This document shows, one piece after another, positions 6,041 through 14,078 of a stretch of 27,153 nt of DNA. This DNA comes from a virus. The notes beneath the pieces were generated by a model. It did not search any database, was not told the origin of the DNA, and saw nothing but the letters and a program-made list of their open reading frames with translations. Within the stretch, counting starts at the first letter, position 1. The number at the start of each line of letters is the position of its first letter. The stretch is from positions 1 to 27,153 of the IMG/VR virus record IMGVR_UViG_3300036401_000008; one strand, given 5' to 3'. A program made the translations under genes and the position numbers.

Positions 6041-8149
6041 CTATTCCGGTAGCCGGTATTTGCCGGTCCAGGGGACATAGCCCCGTCGTCCTAAATTGTA
6101 CTGCGCGATGCGGTCAGCGATTTGTGTCACCTCGGGGCTTTCTTTTGCCAACAGCACCTTGGCGATAGCATCGCGCTGACTTTCGCTTTGCCCCTTCGAG
6201 GCGCGAAGACCAAACTCGTAAGCGTTGCGGATGAAGCCGCCAGGGTTGCCGTGTGCGGCATTAGTTATCATGCCGACGACTTCGCCGCCTGCCGGTGCCG
6301 ACGCCATGTCGGCGAGGTTCTCGGCGGTCGCTGGGCCACCCAGCGCCGCCTTCGAGGTGCGCTGCATTTCCTCTTCGCGATTAAGGAATTTTCGGAGCTG
6401 ATCGGGCTGCTCCACGCCCTTAATTACCTGACGCGGCCCCTGGTACAGCGACAGCCGGTCCAGCTCTGCTTCACCCTTCGGGGATTTCTCTCGCAGGATG
6501 CCGGGATAGTTGCCGGTCTTTTCCAATGGCTCGCGCACTGCATCGGCGTAGCCAATGCGGACGCCCTGCTGTTCGGTTGGCGGCATTCCCTCAAATGCAC
6601 GAAGCGTGTCGTCTGGCCGCCCCCGTGTCACCATCTCGCGTCCGGTTTGAACCGCATCCTTCACCGCCATTGGGCCAGCGAACTCTCGCCTTGCCTCGGC
6701 GTAGGCCGGGTTCATGGCGTCGACTTGTTCCAGCAGCCGGTTCTTCATGCCGACGAGAGCAGCGCCACGATTGGTCATTTTGCCGGTGATTGCGTCAGTC
6801 TCTTTTTCAATCAGCCCGTCCAGCCCCACTTTGAGAGTGTGGATGGTCTTCATGTTCGGTACGCCGCTGATGATCGGATCGCCAGCCTTGTCAAAGCCAG
6901 TAATCGCCGCTTCCTCTGGATTAAACGGCGTGCCGGTCCCGGCATTCCTGATGCGCTGGACAGCGACGCCTTCTCTGATGCCAGCCTTGGCCTCCGGCGT
7001 CGTGAAAATATCTTTCATGACGTCATTCCAGACCGGGTAACCGGGGTTCATGGACTTTTCATAAAGCGGGCCAGCGTTGGTCTCGGCCTGCTGTACCAGC
7101 CCCTCCTGCGCGGCCTTCGCAGTGGTCGGCGCACCAAGCGCCTTGCCTACCTCGCTGCCGACACGATACGGCATGCCAAGGTCGCGGGTTGTCAGCGCCT
7201 CAGTGACACGCTCGCGTGCCGGTCCAGGCTGCTTGGCGACACCGGCAAGGCCGCGCTGGCCTTCCTTGCCGATTGCATCCGCTATCGTGTACCCAGTCTG
7301 CCCAGAGGCATGAGCGTCGGCAACCTTCTGGAGGACTTGCTCCATCGTCTGGCCGCTGTCGCGAGCCATCTTCTCGACTTGCTCGATGGAGACGTTGTCA
7401 GCGGCGCGCAGCCGTGACATCTGCAAGATCCTGCCACCCCAGTTGAGGACAGGCGCAACAGCCGGAAGCACAGCCGCCAAACCACCGCCCAGGACGCCAC
7501 CCATCTTGGCATGAGCAATGCGCTCTTCGGCGGTGTTGCCTTCGCCAGCGCCAGCAGCGCCGCCAAAGCCAATGCCCTTTACAACATTCAGGCCGTACTG
7601 ACGGGCCGCCTCTTCACCCTTTGTTGCTCCAGCCAGGGCCGTGGCCCTGGGGCCGCCAAACACGCCAGCGCCGCTGGACAGGCCGCCGGTCAGTTCAGCG
7701 GCGCCACCCCAAAAGCCCTTGGTACTTTCGCGGGTCTTTCCCGCGTACAGGTCGGACAACGCCTTGGCGTAGTTATAGCCCTCGCCAATATCGGTGGTGC
7801 CGTGCCGGTACATCTCGATGGGCGTCGAAAGCGCAGCCAGCCCCTCGTCGGTCCAGTTCATGCCGGAGCCAAGACCGGCCCGCGTGGTGTAGTCGGACAC
7901 CCCACCTAGCGGGGCGCCTGCCTTCAGGGCGCGATCATATGTCTCGGTGGCAGCCTGCTGATACTTGTCGGGCGGGGGCGCTACAGGCGCCTGTGGCGGC
8001 GCCACGCGAAACTGCGCCCAGGCGTCCGGCTGCCCTGGCGCTGGCACCACAGTCGGCGGCTGGTCGCGCATGTCCGGCGACATCGTTGCCGGAGCTGGCA
8101 AACGAGGGTCGCGGAATTGTGCCCAGGGATCTTCGCCGTCTGCCATCAT
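6041..8149 (-). CDS. Internal virion / ejection protein with duplicated WAQF motif
   Basis: A 702-residue protein ending the run of large internal proteins. Residues 7-15 (DPWAQFRDP) and 42-51 (DAWAQFRVAP) are a duplicated short motif in an otherwise Pro/Ala-rich, probably disordered N-terminus. A Gly/Ala-rich hydrophobic region (about 145-250, including GIGFGGAAGAG and MGGVLGGGLAAVLPAVAPVL) could insert in a membrane, as expected of DNA-ejection proteins of podoviruses. The rest is helical and charged. Near the C-terminus QRDAIAKVL (658-666) matches a motif shared with the scaffold and other virion proteins. Two in-frame ATGs (8149, 8146) overlap the upstream stop; AGGAG is 6 nt before the second, so 8146 may be the true start. 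The ejection role is inferred from position, size and composition. Confidence 0.8.
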   Translation of the reverse strand: MMADGEDPWAQFRDPRLPAPATMSPDMRDQPPTVVPAPGQPDAWAQFRVAPPQAPVAPPPDKYQQAATETYDRALKAGAPLGGVSDYTTRAGLGSGMNWTDEGLAALSTPIEMYRHGTTDIGEGYNYAKALSDLYAGKTRESTKGFWGGAAELTGGLSSGAGVFGGPRATALAGATKGEEAARQYGLNVVKGIGFGGAAGAGEGNTAEERIAHAKMGGVLGGGLAAVLPAVAPVLNWGGRILQMSRLRAADNVSIEQVEKMARDSGQTMEQVLQKVADAHASGQTGYTIADAIGKEGQRGLAGVAKQPGPARERVTEALTTRDLGMPYRVGSEVGKALGAPTTAKAAQEGLVQQAETNAGPLYEKSMNPGYPVWNDVMKDIFTTPEAKAGIREGVAVQRIRNAGTGTPFNPEEAAITGFDKAGDPIISGVPNMKTIHTLKVGLDGLIEKETDAITGKMTNRGAALVGMKNRLLEQVDAMNPAYAEARREFAGPMAVKDAVQTGREMVTRGRPDDTLRAFEGMPPTEQQGVRIGYADAVREPLEKTGNYPGILREKSPKGEAELDRLSLYQGPRQVIKGVEQPDQLRKFLNREEEMQRTSKAALGGPATAENLADMASAPAGGEVVGMITNAAHGNPGGFIRNAYEFGLRASKGQSESQRDAIAKVLLAKESPEVTQIADRIAQYNLGRRGYVPWTGKYRLPE

Positions 8150-11130
8150 TGGCTCCTAGGGACGGTGCCGATATTGCCATCAGGCAAAACAATCCGGCGG
8201 CCCGGCGGCAGCTTCATTGCGTCCGCCGGGGTAGCCACCCTCTCGGGCGGCTTAGCCTGTTCTTTTGCGTAGTCCTCCTTGGCGTAGGCGTCGGTCAGGC
8301 TCTTGACGATTGCCATGCCTTGCGTGCCCACCGTGCTGCCGACGGCATCAACCATGTTGTGGCGTCGCTGCGACTTGATGCGGAGATCCTCGTCGGTGTC
8401 GCCAAGTCGCGGGATGAATGGCGGCAGATTGCGCATTGCTTCTGATGGCGAAACGGCGGCGCCGCTCACTCGCGTCAGGAAGCCCGCACCCCAGTTGCCG
8501 AGAGCGTCTTCTGACGTGTGATAGTCCTGCGAGGTAAGCGTGCGTCCGACTATCGGAATGTTTGCCTTGGCGACTTGCTCTGGATCGGTCAGCGCCTTGC
8601 CGTAGCCGAGATTGTCGACCGTCTGGAGGTCGGCCTTGCTCCGCATGACAAACTCGACGCCCTTCTGCTGCTCCGCCGACATCTGTGGCTGCGGCGAGCC
8701 CGGCGCGAGCTTGTACTCAGTAGCCCCTGGCGGACGCTCATAACGTGCGCCCTGGCTTTCGAACTTGTCTGGATCATTGATCTTCTTTTGCAGCTCTTGG
8801 ATGCGAAGCGCGGCTTCTTGTTTTGCCTGATCACGCGGAGTGCCGGTCTTGTAGATCTTCTCTTCGAGATCAGCCTGGGCATTTTGAATATCCACCCTTA
8901 GCTTCGCGATATCGAGCGGGGCCTTGGTCGCAGTTGCCTGCTTGATCTCGGTATCGATGCGATCATTGAGTTGCTTGATGGTGCGATCCGGTGCTTCGCG
9001 AGTAAACTTCGCGTACTCTTTGTTGTATTCCAACCAGCCATCGCGCCGGTTGATGTAGTCAGCTTGGTTCTGCTGCTCGCGCTCCTTGCGGTAGCCTTCC
9101 TCGGTGTCAAACACCGACTTGTAATAGGCCCGCGTTCCCTCGGTGATGTTCGGGTTGTTCATGATCTGCATAGCGTTAGCCTGCGCCTTCGACAGACCAA
9201 GCTGAGCGGGGCGTACCGGAGCCGGTCCCGGCGGTTGCATTTCCTGCTCCGACGCGGGCGGGATCGGTGCCCGCGACGGCGGCATGTCAGGCGCGGGCTT
9301 GATGCCTTGCGAGGTGTCCTGCGAAGGCGGCGGTGCCTGCGCTGCCTGCGGTGCCTGCGGCGACGGGAACATGCCGACATCGGGCCGGAAGCCCGGCGCA
9401 AGCTGGGCGGTAGGCCCGGCGAGCGGCGGTACGTCGCTAGCCGTAGGCGGCCCAGAGGTCGTCGGGGACGGTGAAGTCCCCGCTTGGGTAGGGTCCGGCG
9501 GTGGTGGCGGCACCTCCGGGGCCGGTTGTGGCTGGCCGACGAGGCCTTTGGTGATGGCGTCGCGGCGCTCCGCCGCCGACGTCTCCAGGCCGCCCAGCGC
9601 GCCCATGGGCTGCAACCCAGGCTGCGGCGCATCGGACAGCACGGGAGCGCCACCGCGACCGTCCAGCGAGGCCGTGGCGCGGAATGGCGAGCCGGGCTGG
9701 CGACCGCCGCCCTTGACCAGCTCCAGCAACCTGGCGTCGGAGCCTTGTGGCTGCTCCTCAGCAGCCGGGGCCTGTGGCGTCTCGTTCTGCGCCAGCAGCG
9801 CCATGGTTACGGCGTCGCGAGGGTCGGGTTGTCCGGGTGAGGGTTGTGCCCCCGCGACGCTTGCGCCACCGCCTCTTCCACCTCCAGGGCTATTGACGGC
9901 AACGCCTTCAGTGCCGGGCTCAGCGCCAACATCCCGCGCCAGCCGGTTCATGTAGTCCTGGCCGTATTTCGCGACCGTCAGGCGGCCATGCGCGTCGGTG
10001 GCACCAAGATTGTACATGCCTCGGTCGCCGCCATACCAATTGCGCGCCGCGCCTTCCTCGCCGTACTTCTTGACGGCGTCGCCGAACTGCTGGCGAAACT
10101 GAATGTGTTGCGCGTTGGGATTATTGAGAAACTCCTGCGGCGTCATCTTGTAGCCAAGCGCCGCCTGGGTGCGTTCCGGGATTTCGTTGCTCATCACCTG
10201 AAACTTGCCGAGAGCGTTGCCGCCCTTAGTGGCAATGCCAACTTCGCCATACGGATTGCGCGATCCGCCGCTCTCGATCCCGGAAATGGCGCGTTCCCGC
10301 GCCTGCATCCTCGGGTCGTCCATCGGGCCGACAAACGGCCCTGGACCCGGCACTGGTCGCTCTTCCGGCACTTCCGGCACCAGCGGCTCCTCCTGAGAGG
10401 TCATCGCCACTCGCTGCTCGTTGCCGGTAGGCGGCGTGAACGCCGTAGTGCTGATCAGATCCCGGTCGGCAAACTGCGATCCCGGCGTGTACGGCGGCGC
10501 GACGCTCTCGGTTGCTGGCGGCCCGGTATCCGGCGCAGCCGCCACCGTCTGCGGCGCGATGCGTTCTGTCGCCACTGCCCTGGCTGGCCCGGGAGCTGGC
10601 GGCGGCATGAAGCGGTCCGCCACGGCAGCGTTGCCGGTCGCTGGTTGGATCGGTGGCGCAGGCGGTCGCATGTCAGCGGTCACCGGCCACGGTGGCACGA
10701 ATGTGGCGTTGGGATTGCCCTGCGGTTCAGCGGAAGACTGCGGTGCCGGTGCTGACGCTGGTGCTGGCGCTGGTGCTGGTGCTGGTGCTGGTGCTGTAGG
10801 AGCCCTTGGTGTCGCGTATGGCGAGGTCACCGGAGCTGGAGCGGGCACTTCCTGCTGAACACTTGGCGTGTAGGTGCCCGGCACCTGTGGCAGCTTGGCT
10901 TCGGCGGCCTTCTGCTGCGCCGCCATCCTGGCCAGCATGAAGTCATGCACACCCTCGTTGAAGCTTTCGCCGAGATAGGTCAGGCCCTCGCCCTTGTTCT
11001 TAGGAAACGGCTTCTGCTTGCTGGCCAAGGCTGCAGCAATAGCGCGGCGCTGCTGCAGCTCTTGGGCGTTGAGCCCGGTGTTGCCGCCCCAGATAAACTG
11101 ACTTGGGATCAGATCTTCTGCGCCTGCCAT
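8146..11130 (-). CDS. Large ejection protein with lytic transglycosylase domain
   Basis: A 994-residue protein. The N-terminal 70 residues are helical and include QQRRAIAAAL; residues 82-270 are Pro/Ala-rich with an (AP)n run near 113-128. Residues about 275-400 form an SLT-like lytic transglycosylase domain: RAISGIESGGSRNPYG with the catalytic glutamate at E286, then ALGKFQVM and the helical GEEGAARNWYGGDRGMYN. Such domains cleave peptidoglycan glycan strands so that DNA can cross the cell wall, as in T7 gp16. Further Pro-rich segments contain PRDAVTMAL (437-445) and ERRDAITKGL (521-530). The last third has a charged coiled-coil-like part (about 690-800) and a conserved-looking C-terminal domain. 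It sits between two other ejection-type genes and was probably assembled from a catalytic domain plus long disordered linkers. Confidence 0.88.
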   Translation of the reverse strand: MAGAEDLIPSQFIWGGNTGLNAQELQQRRAIAAALASKQKPFPKNKGEGLTYLGESFNEGVHDFMLARMAAQQKAAEAKLPQVPGTYTPSVQQEVPAPAPVTSPYATPRAPTAPAPAPAPAPAPASAPAPQSSAEPQGNPNATFVPPWPVTADMRPPAPPIQPATGNAAVADRFMPPPAPGPARAVATERIAPQTVAAAPDTGPPATESVAPPYTPGSQFADRDLISTTAFTPPTGNEQRVAMTSQEEPLVPEVPEERPVPGPGPFVGPMDDPRMQARERAISGIESGGSRNPYGEVGIATKGGNALGKFQVMSNEIPERTQAALGYKMTPQEFLNNPNAQHIQFRQQFGDAVKKYGEEGAARNWYGGDRGMYNLGATDAHGRLTVAKYGQDYMNRLARDVGAEPGTEGVAVNSPGGGRGGGASVAGAQPSPGQPDPRDAVTMALLAQNETPQAPAAEEQPQGSDARLLELVKGGGRQPGSPFRATASLDGRGGAPVLSDAPQPGLQPMGALGGLETSAAERRDAITKGLVGQPQPAPEVPPPPPDPTQAGTSPSPTTSGPPTASDVPPLAGPTAQLAPGFRPDVGMFPSPQAPQAAQAPPPSQDTSQGIKPAPDMPPSRAPIPPASEQEMQPPGPAPVRPAQLGLSKAQANAMQIMNNPNITEGTRAYYKSVFDTEEGYRKEREQQNQADYINRRDGWLEYNKEYAKFTREAPDRTIKQLNDRIDTEIKQATATKAPLDIAKLRVDIQNAQADLEEKIYKTGTPRDQAKQEAALRIQELQKKINDPDKFESQGARYERPPGATEYKLAPGSPQPQMSAEQQKGVEFVMRSKADLQTVDNLGYGKALTDPEQVAKANIPIVGRTLTSQDYHTSEDALGNWGAGFLTRVSGAAVSPSEAMRNLPPFIPRLGDTDEDLRIKSQRRHNMVDAVGSTVGTQGMAIVKSLTDAYAKEDYAKEQAKPPERVATPADAMKLPPGRRIVLPDGNIGTVPRSQ
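10747..10796 (-). repeat. Hexanucleotide microsatellite encoding Ala-Pro repeats
   Basis: About eight near-perfect copies of a GCTGGT-type hexamer on the plus strand encode the Ala-Pro run of the transglycosylase-bearing protein. The unit is six bases, so copy-number change would keep the frame and only alter linker length. Confidence 0.85.
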
Positions 11131-11131
11131 G

Positions 11132-12625
11132 TTATGCAGCCCTCAAAATGTTGCCCATGACCATGCCGTGGTCGAGGTACTTGATGCCGCCGCGTTCGGT
11201 GACCGCCTCTGGGATGATCTTCTCGACATCCTGCGCCATCGGGCCAATGTGCCGTGTCGAGTTTGGATCGCGCTTGAAGCTGTAGGAGTAGATCGGCAGC
11301 TCATCGTGATCGGCCTCCTGCGGACGCAGGATCGAGCCGGGCTGGTCGTGATCGGCGTCAGCGACCGCTGACGGGTGAGCGAACACCGTGCCAATCTTTT
11401 TGATGTTCTCCTTCTCGCGGCGGTCCGACATCCCCATCATGCCCATGCCGCCCTTCAACAGGCCGCCAGCGAGGCCGTAGATGCCCGCCATCTGCTGTTG
11501 ATAGTTTTGGTTCTGCTGCTGATAGATCGACATGTCCTGGCTGAAGCGATTGTTGATCAGGCCAGCGACATCGGTGGTCGGGATCTGGTTGTTCGGCGTG
11601 TTGACGAAATTCGGGTTGCTGATCTGCGAACCGCTGATCAGCGAGGAGATCTCGTTGATGGGCTGATTGCGCAGCGCATACTGCTCATTCATGTACTGGT
11701 TGCGCGCCATGTTCTGCGCGTTGAAGCTGGTCTGCGCCTGCGCCACCTGGGCGGCGAGACCGGCGTTGCCGAAGTCGGCCCGGCCTGCTGCCTGCTGGTA
11801 GTTCTGGCTCTGCGCCTGATTGGCGAATGTGCCAATGCCCTGCTGCTCGTTGTAGGCCTGCTGCTGCGCTTGGTTCTGGAAGCCCGCCTTCTGGGCCGCC
11901 ATGTCCATCATGCGCTGCTGCTCGCTACCGGCCTGACCGACAGCGGCGAAGCGGGCGTCGTTGGCCTGCCGATTGTAGTTGTCCATCGCCGACGTGTAGG
12001 CCTGCGAGCCGTAGCGGATGCCCTGGTCGGCGAGCTGCTGAGTAATGCCCTGCTTCTCGATGGCGAGCTGCGGGTTCATCCGCGCCATCAGGCTGTCCTC
12101 GACCCGCTGCCGATCGGCGCTGAAGTTGTCGGACGGCCCGTAGGTCTGCGTTACAGAGTTGGGATCGCCGTAGCCGCTGGCGAAGCTGCTCTGCTGGCTG
12201 CCGACATCGCCGAATGTCGTCGCCGCCTTGGGGACGCCGCTGATCTGATTTGGATCGGCAGCGGCTGGCGCACCCGACAGATCGATGTCTTTCGACAGCA
12301 GATTACCCAGCCGGGCGCTCTGGGTATTGGCCAGCCCGGCCATGTTGAACTTGCTGGCGTCAGTCTGGTCCTTGATGGCCTGCTGCTGCTCAGACAGCGT
12401 CTGCGTCGCCGTGAAGGTCGGAATGTTGATGTGCGTGCCGGTATACGGATCGGTCCAGTCGTAATTGCCGGTCACGTCGTAGTTCAGCGACCCATCCGGC
12501 GTGATCTGGTTGGTGTTGTTCAGGAACGCATTGCTGATCGCCGTCGCGACATTGGTGGATGTCGAGGCCGCAGCAGTCTGTCGAGGATCTGGTGCTGGAG
12601 GCGGTGACGGTGCCGACTTACCCAT
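11132..12625 (-). CDS. Virion protein with C-terminal S74 intramolecular chaperone
   Basis: A 497-residue protein. The N-terminus is Pro/Ser/Thr-rich; residues 150-340 are Gln/Asn/Ala-rich and helical; a Gly/Met hydrophobic stretch (about 380-399, GIYGLAGGLLKGGMGMMGM) precedes the last domain. Residues 400-497 match the peptidase S74 / intramolecular chaperone family: SDRREKENIKKI with the serine at 400 and lysine at 405, then LPIYSYSFK, HIGPMAQDVEKIIPEAV and GIKYLDHGM. This family trimerises beta-helical fibres and then cuts itself off just before the serine. Here it is attached to a protein lying among ejection-type genes rather than a classic fibre. It may assist trimer formation of a tail needle or internal protein. 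Its TAA stop is 1 nt before the next ATG. Confidence 0.85.
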   Translation of the reverse strand: MGKSAPSPPPAPDPRQTAAASTSTNVATAISNAFLNNTNQITPDGSLNYDVTGNYDWTDPYTGTHINIPTFTATQTLSEQQQAIKDQTDASKFNMAGLANTQSARLGNLLSKDIDLSGAPAAADPNQISGVPKAATTFGDVGSQQSSFASGYGDPNSVTQTYGPSDNFSADRQRVEDSLMARMNPQLAIEKQGITQQLADQGIRYGSQAYTSAMDNYNRQANDARFAAVGQAGSEQQRMMDMAAQKAGFQNQAQQQAYNEQQGIGTFANQAQSQNYQQAAGRADFGNAGLAAQVAQAQTSFNAQNMARNQYMNEQYALRNQPINEISSLISGSQISNPNFVNTPNNQIPTTDVAGLINNRFSQDMSIYQQQNQNYQQQMAGIYGLAGGLLKGGMGMMGMSDRREKENIKKIGTVFAHPSAVADADHDQPGSILRPQEADHDELPIYSYSFKRDPNSTRHIGPMAQDVEKIIPEAVTERGGIKYLDHGMVMGNILRAA

Positions 12626-13087
12626 CTAGTAATTCCCTGGATTGACCCCTGGCGGCAGCAGCTGCTGTGCGAGCGGTGTGGGCGCGACATTTGGCGCACC
12701 GGGTTGCGGCCCTGCTGGCATTGGCGTGCCCGGTGTTGGAAGCATTCCGCCGCCCGGTGGCGGGGTCAGCGCCGTCGGCGCCATACCGGCCTGACCCGGC
12801 ATGCCCGGTGGCTGCATCCCAGGCATGGCGTTGGCTGCACCCATGCTGGCGCCCGGCGGCGGCATGCTTGGCCCGGCCAGATTATTCGGCGGACGCGACA
12901 GCGCCGGGTTTGGCTGCATCTGGCCGCCCTGCTGCCCCAGACCCGGCGGCACTTGTGTGCGCGGCGGCGGGTTGGCGACGTTCATCAGCGCCTGAGTGAT
13001 GGCGTTGCGCTGCATCCCGGCTGGGTTGGCGGGGCCTGTCGAAGGCGCCGTGGCGCCCACCCCCATCGGATTGGAATAGTCGATCAT
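12626..13087 (-). CDS. Pro/Met/Gly-rich small virion-associated protein
   Basis: A 153-residue protein with no recognised fold. After an N-terminal segment containing QRNAITQALMNVANPPP (26-42) it consists of Pro/Gly/Met/Gln-rich low complexity (for example MPGMQPPGMPGQAGM), ending in LAQQLLPPGVNPGNY. The only helix-like part is the (R)NAI motif shared with the scaffold and internal proteins. It overlaps the acetyltransferase gene as ATGA, has GGAGG 7 nt before the ATG, and its stop directly abuts the next ATG. Likely a flexible virion or assembly protein, perhaps brought into the capsid by its N-terminal motif; this is inference. Confidence 0.8.
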   Translation of the reverse strand: MIDYSNPMGVGATAPSTGPANPAGMQRNAITQALMNVANPPPRTQVPPGLGQQGGQMQPNPALSRPPNNLAGPSMPPPGASMGAANAMPGMQPPGMPGQAGMAPTALTPPPGGGMLPTPGTPMPAGPQPGAPNVAPTPLAQQLLPPGVNPGNY

Positions 13088-13560
13088 GCGGCATCCTCCA
13101 GCTCGGCATCAGTCTCGTGGTGCCGGTATCGCTTGTTGACCTTGTTCTCGCACCAGTCCTCGTAGGTGAGCAGGCACAGCACGCCGTCCTTGTCGCGGCC
13201 AAACATGCGCGGCACCTTGACGAACGTGTAATTGAAGGCAGCGAGCTGGCGCAGCAGGCGCTCATTCTCGATGGGCACCCGCATCAACGTCATCTGCACG
13301 CCGCACTGGATGAACGGATAGCGATACACTCGCGCCAGCGTCTCGCGGGTCAGCCATCTGGCGTCGACAGCAGCGCCGCTCATTTCGATCAGTCCGGCCT
13401 CGGCGTCGTAGTTGTGGTAGACCATGCCGCCTATCAGGGCGCCGTCGCGCATCACGCCAATGGCAGTGGCGTCGAGCGGGAAGCCCCGACGACAGTGCGG
13501 GATCATCTGCGCCACAAAACCGGCGACCAGCTGATCGGCTCCATACAGATACGTCAGCAT
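13084..13560 (-). CDS. GNAT-family N-acetyltransferase-like protein
   Basis: A 158-residue protein with the strand-helix pattern of GNAT acetyltransferases: TAIGVMRDGALIGGMVYHNY (beta 2-3), IEMSGAAVDARWLTRETL (beta 4 and helix 3), MTLMRVPIENERLLRQLAAFNYTFVKVPRMFG (the C-terminal half that contacts acetyl-CoA, with the usual 'N..........LGF/FNY' arrangement). These enzymes move an acetyl group from acetyl-CoA to an amine. The canonical R/Q-x-x-G-x-G/A loop is not clear, so activity is unproven. GNAT-like genes are found among structural genes of many podoviruses; substrate and purpose are unknown. It overlaps the next gene as ATGA, so it is expressed with the virion genes. Confidence 0.8.
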   Translation of the reverse strand: MLTYLYGADQLVAGFVAQMIPHCRRGFPLDATAIGVMRDGALIGGMVYHNYDAEAGLIEMSGAAVDARWLTRETLARVYRYPFIQCGVQMTLMRVPIENERLLRQLAAFNYTFVKVPRMFGRDKDGVLCLLTYEDWCENKVNKRYRHHETDAELEDAA

Positions 13561-13562
13561 TG

Positions 13563-14069
13563 TCAGCCCCAGATGTTTGGCGGCGGCGGTCGCGCTGCCA
13601 CAGCTGCTGATGCCGCCTGATTAGCGGCCACCCGTGCCGCAATGGCGTTGCGGCGTGCGTCCAGATCGTACTTGCCGCCCTGCGCCCAGATCCGCAGCGC
13701 CTCCGGGTCGACCGTGCCGCGCTTGTCGCCGTAGCTCTGATTGACCGGCAGTGGCCCGCCGTAGACGCCATCGCCCCGCGTCATCTGCGTTGGGTCCATG
13801 TACTCGCCGGGCATCCGCGAGGCCTCGACGGTGTCGCGGCCAATGTGATGACCGGCGGTCCAGTCGGCGACGGCCTTCTCCGACGGCGCCCAGCCATGAA
13901 CGTAGCCGGGCGCAAACAGCCCACCCATCGCGCCAACTGGGTCATAGTTCTGGTAGACGCTGTTCGATTGCGGCGGAGGCGCGTTCGGGTCAACCGGCAG
14001 CGCCGCAGGGTCTACTGCGGGATCGACCGGGACCGCCGGGATCTCTGGTATCGCTGGCGCTGAAGCCAT
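13563..14069 (-). CDS. Small Pro-rich virion-associated protein of unknown function
   Basis: A 168-residue protein. An N-terminal Pro/Ala/Val/Asp-rich stretch (about 1-35) is followed by a central part with aromatic residues (YQNYDPVGAMGGLFAPGYVHGW) and a C-terminal helix with DARRNAIAARVAANQAA (137-153), then Pro-rich PPPPNIWG. The ATG at 14069 is chosen over an in-frame TTG at 14075 because AGGAG lies 6 nt before the ATG. It follows the gp10-like gene and precedes the acetyltransferase. The RRNAI motif links it to the scaffold and internal proteins. No function is recognised. Confidence 0.78.
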   Translation of the reverse strand: MASAPAIPEIPAVPVDPAVDPAALPVDPNAPPPQSNSVYQNYDPVGAMGGLFAPGYVHGWAPSEKAVADWTAGHHIGRDTVEASRMPGEYMDPTQMTRGDGVYGGPLPVNQSYGDKRGTVDPEALRIWAQGGKYDLDARRNAIAARVAANQAASAAVAARPPPPNIWG

Positions 14070-14078
14070 AGCCAACTC

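Noticed and set aside
6122-7417. Plus-strand open frame of 431 codons opposite the 702-residue protein
   Set aside because: The minus-strand frame has a coherent protein and coupled neighbours. The plus frame shows no domain pattern, no suitable ribosome binding site and no neighbours; long antisense frames are expected in GC-rich coding DNA.
9844-10755. Plus-strand open frame of 303 codons opposite the transglycosylase protein
   Set aside because: The Arg/His/Ala-rich translation is a shadow of the Pro/Ala-rich coding strand; the SLT domain is on the minus strand.
10747-10796. Phase-variable switch at the hexamer repeat
   Set aside because: A six-base unit cannot shift the reading frame, so on/off switching is not expected; only linker length could vary.
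11375-12607. Plus-strand open frame of 410 codons opposite the S74-bearing protein
   Set aside because: Its Leu/Val/Arg-rich translation is typical of an antisense shadow of a Gln/Asn/Ala-rich gene, and the minus strand carries a recognisable S74 domain.
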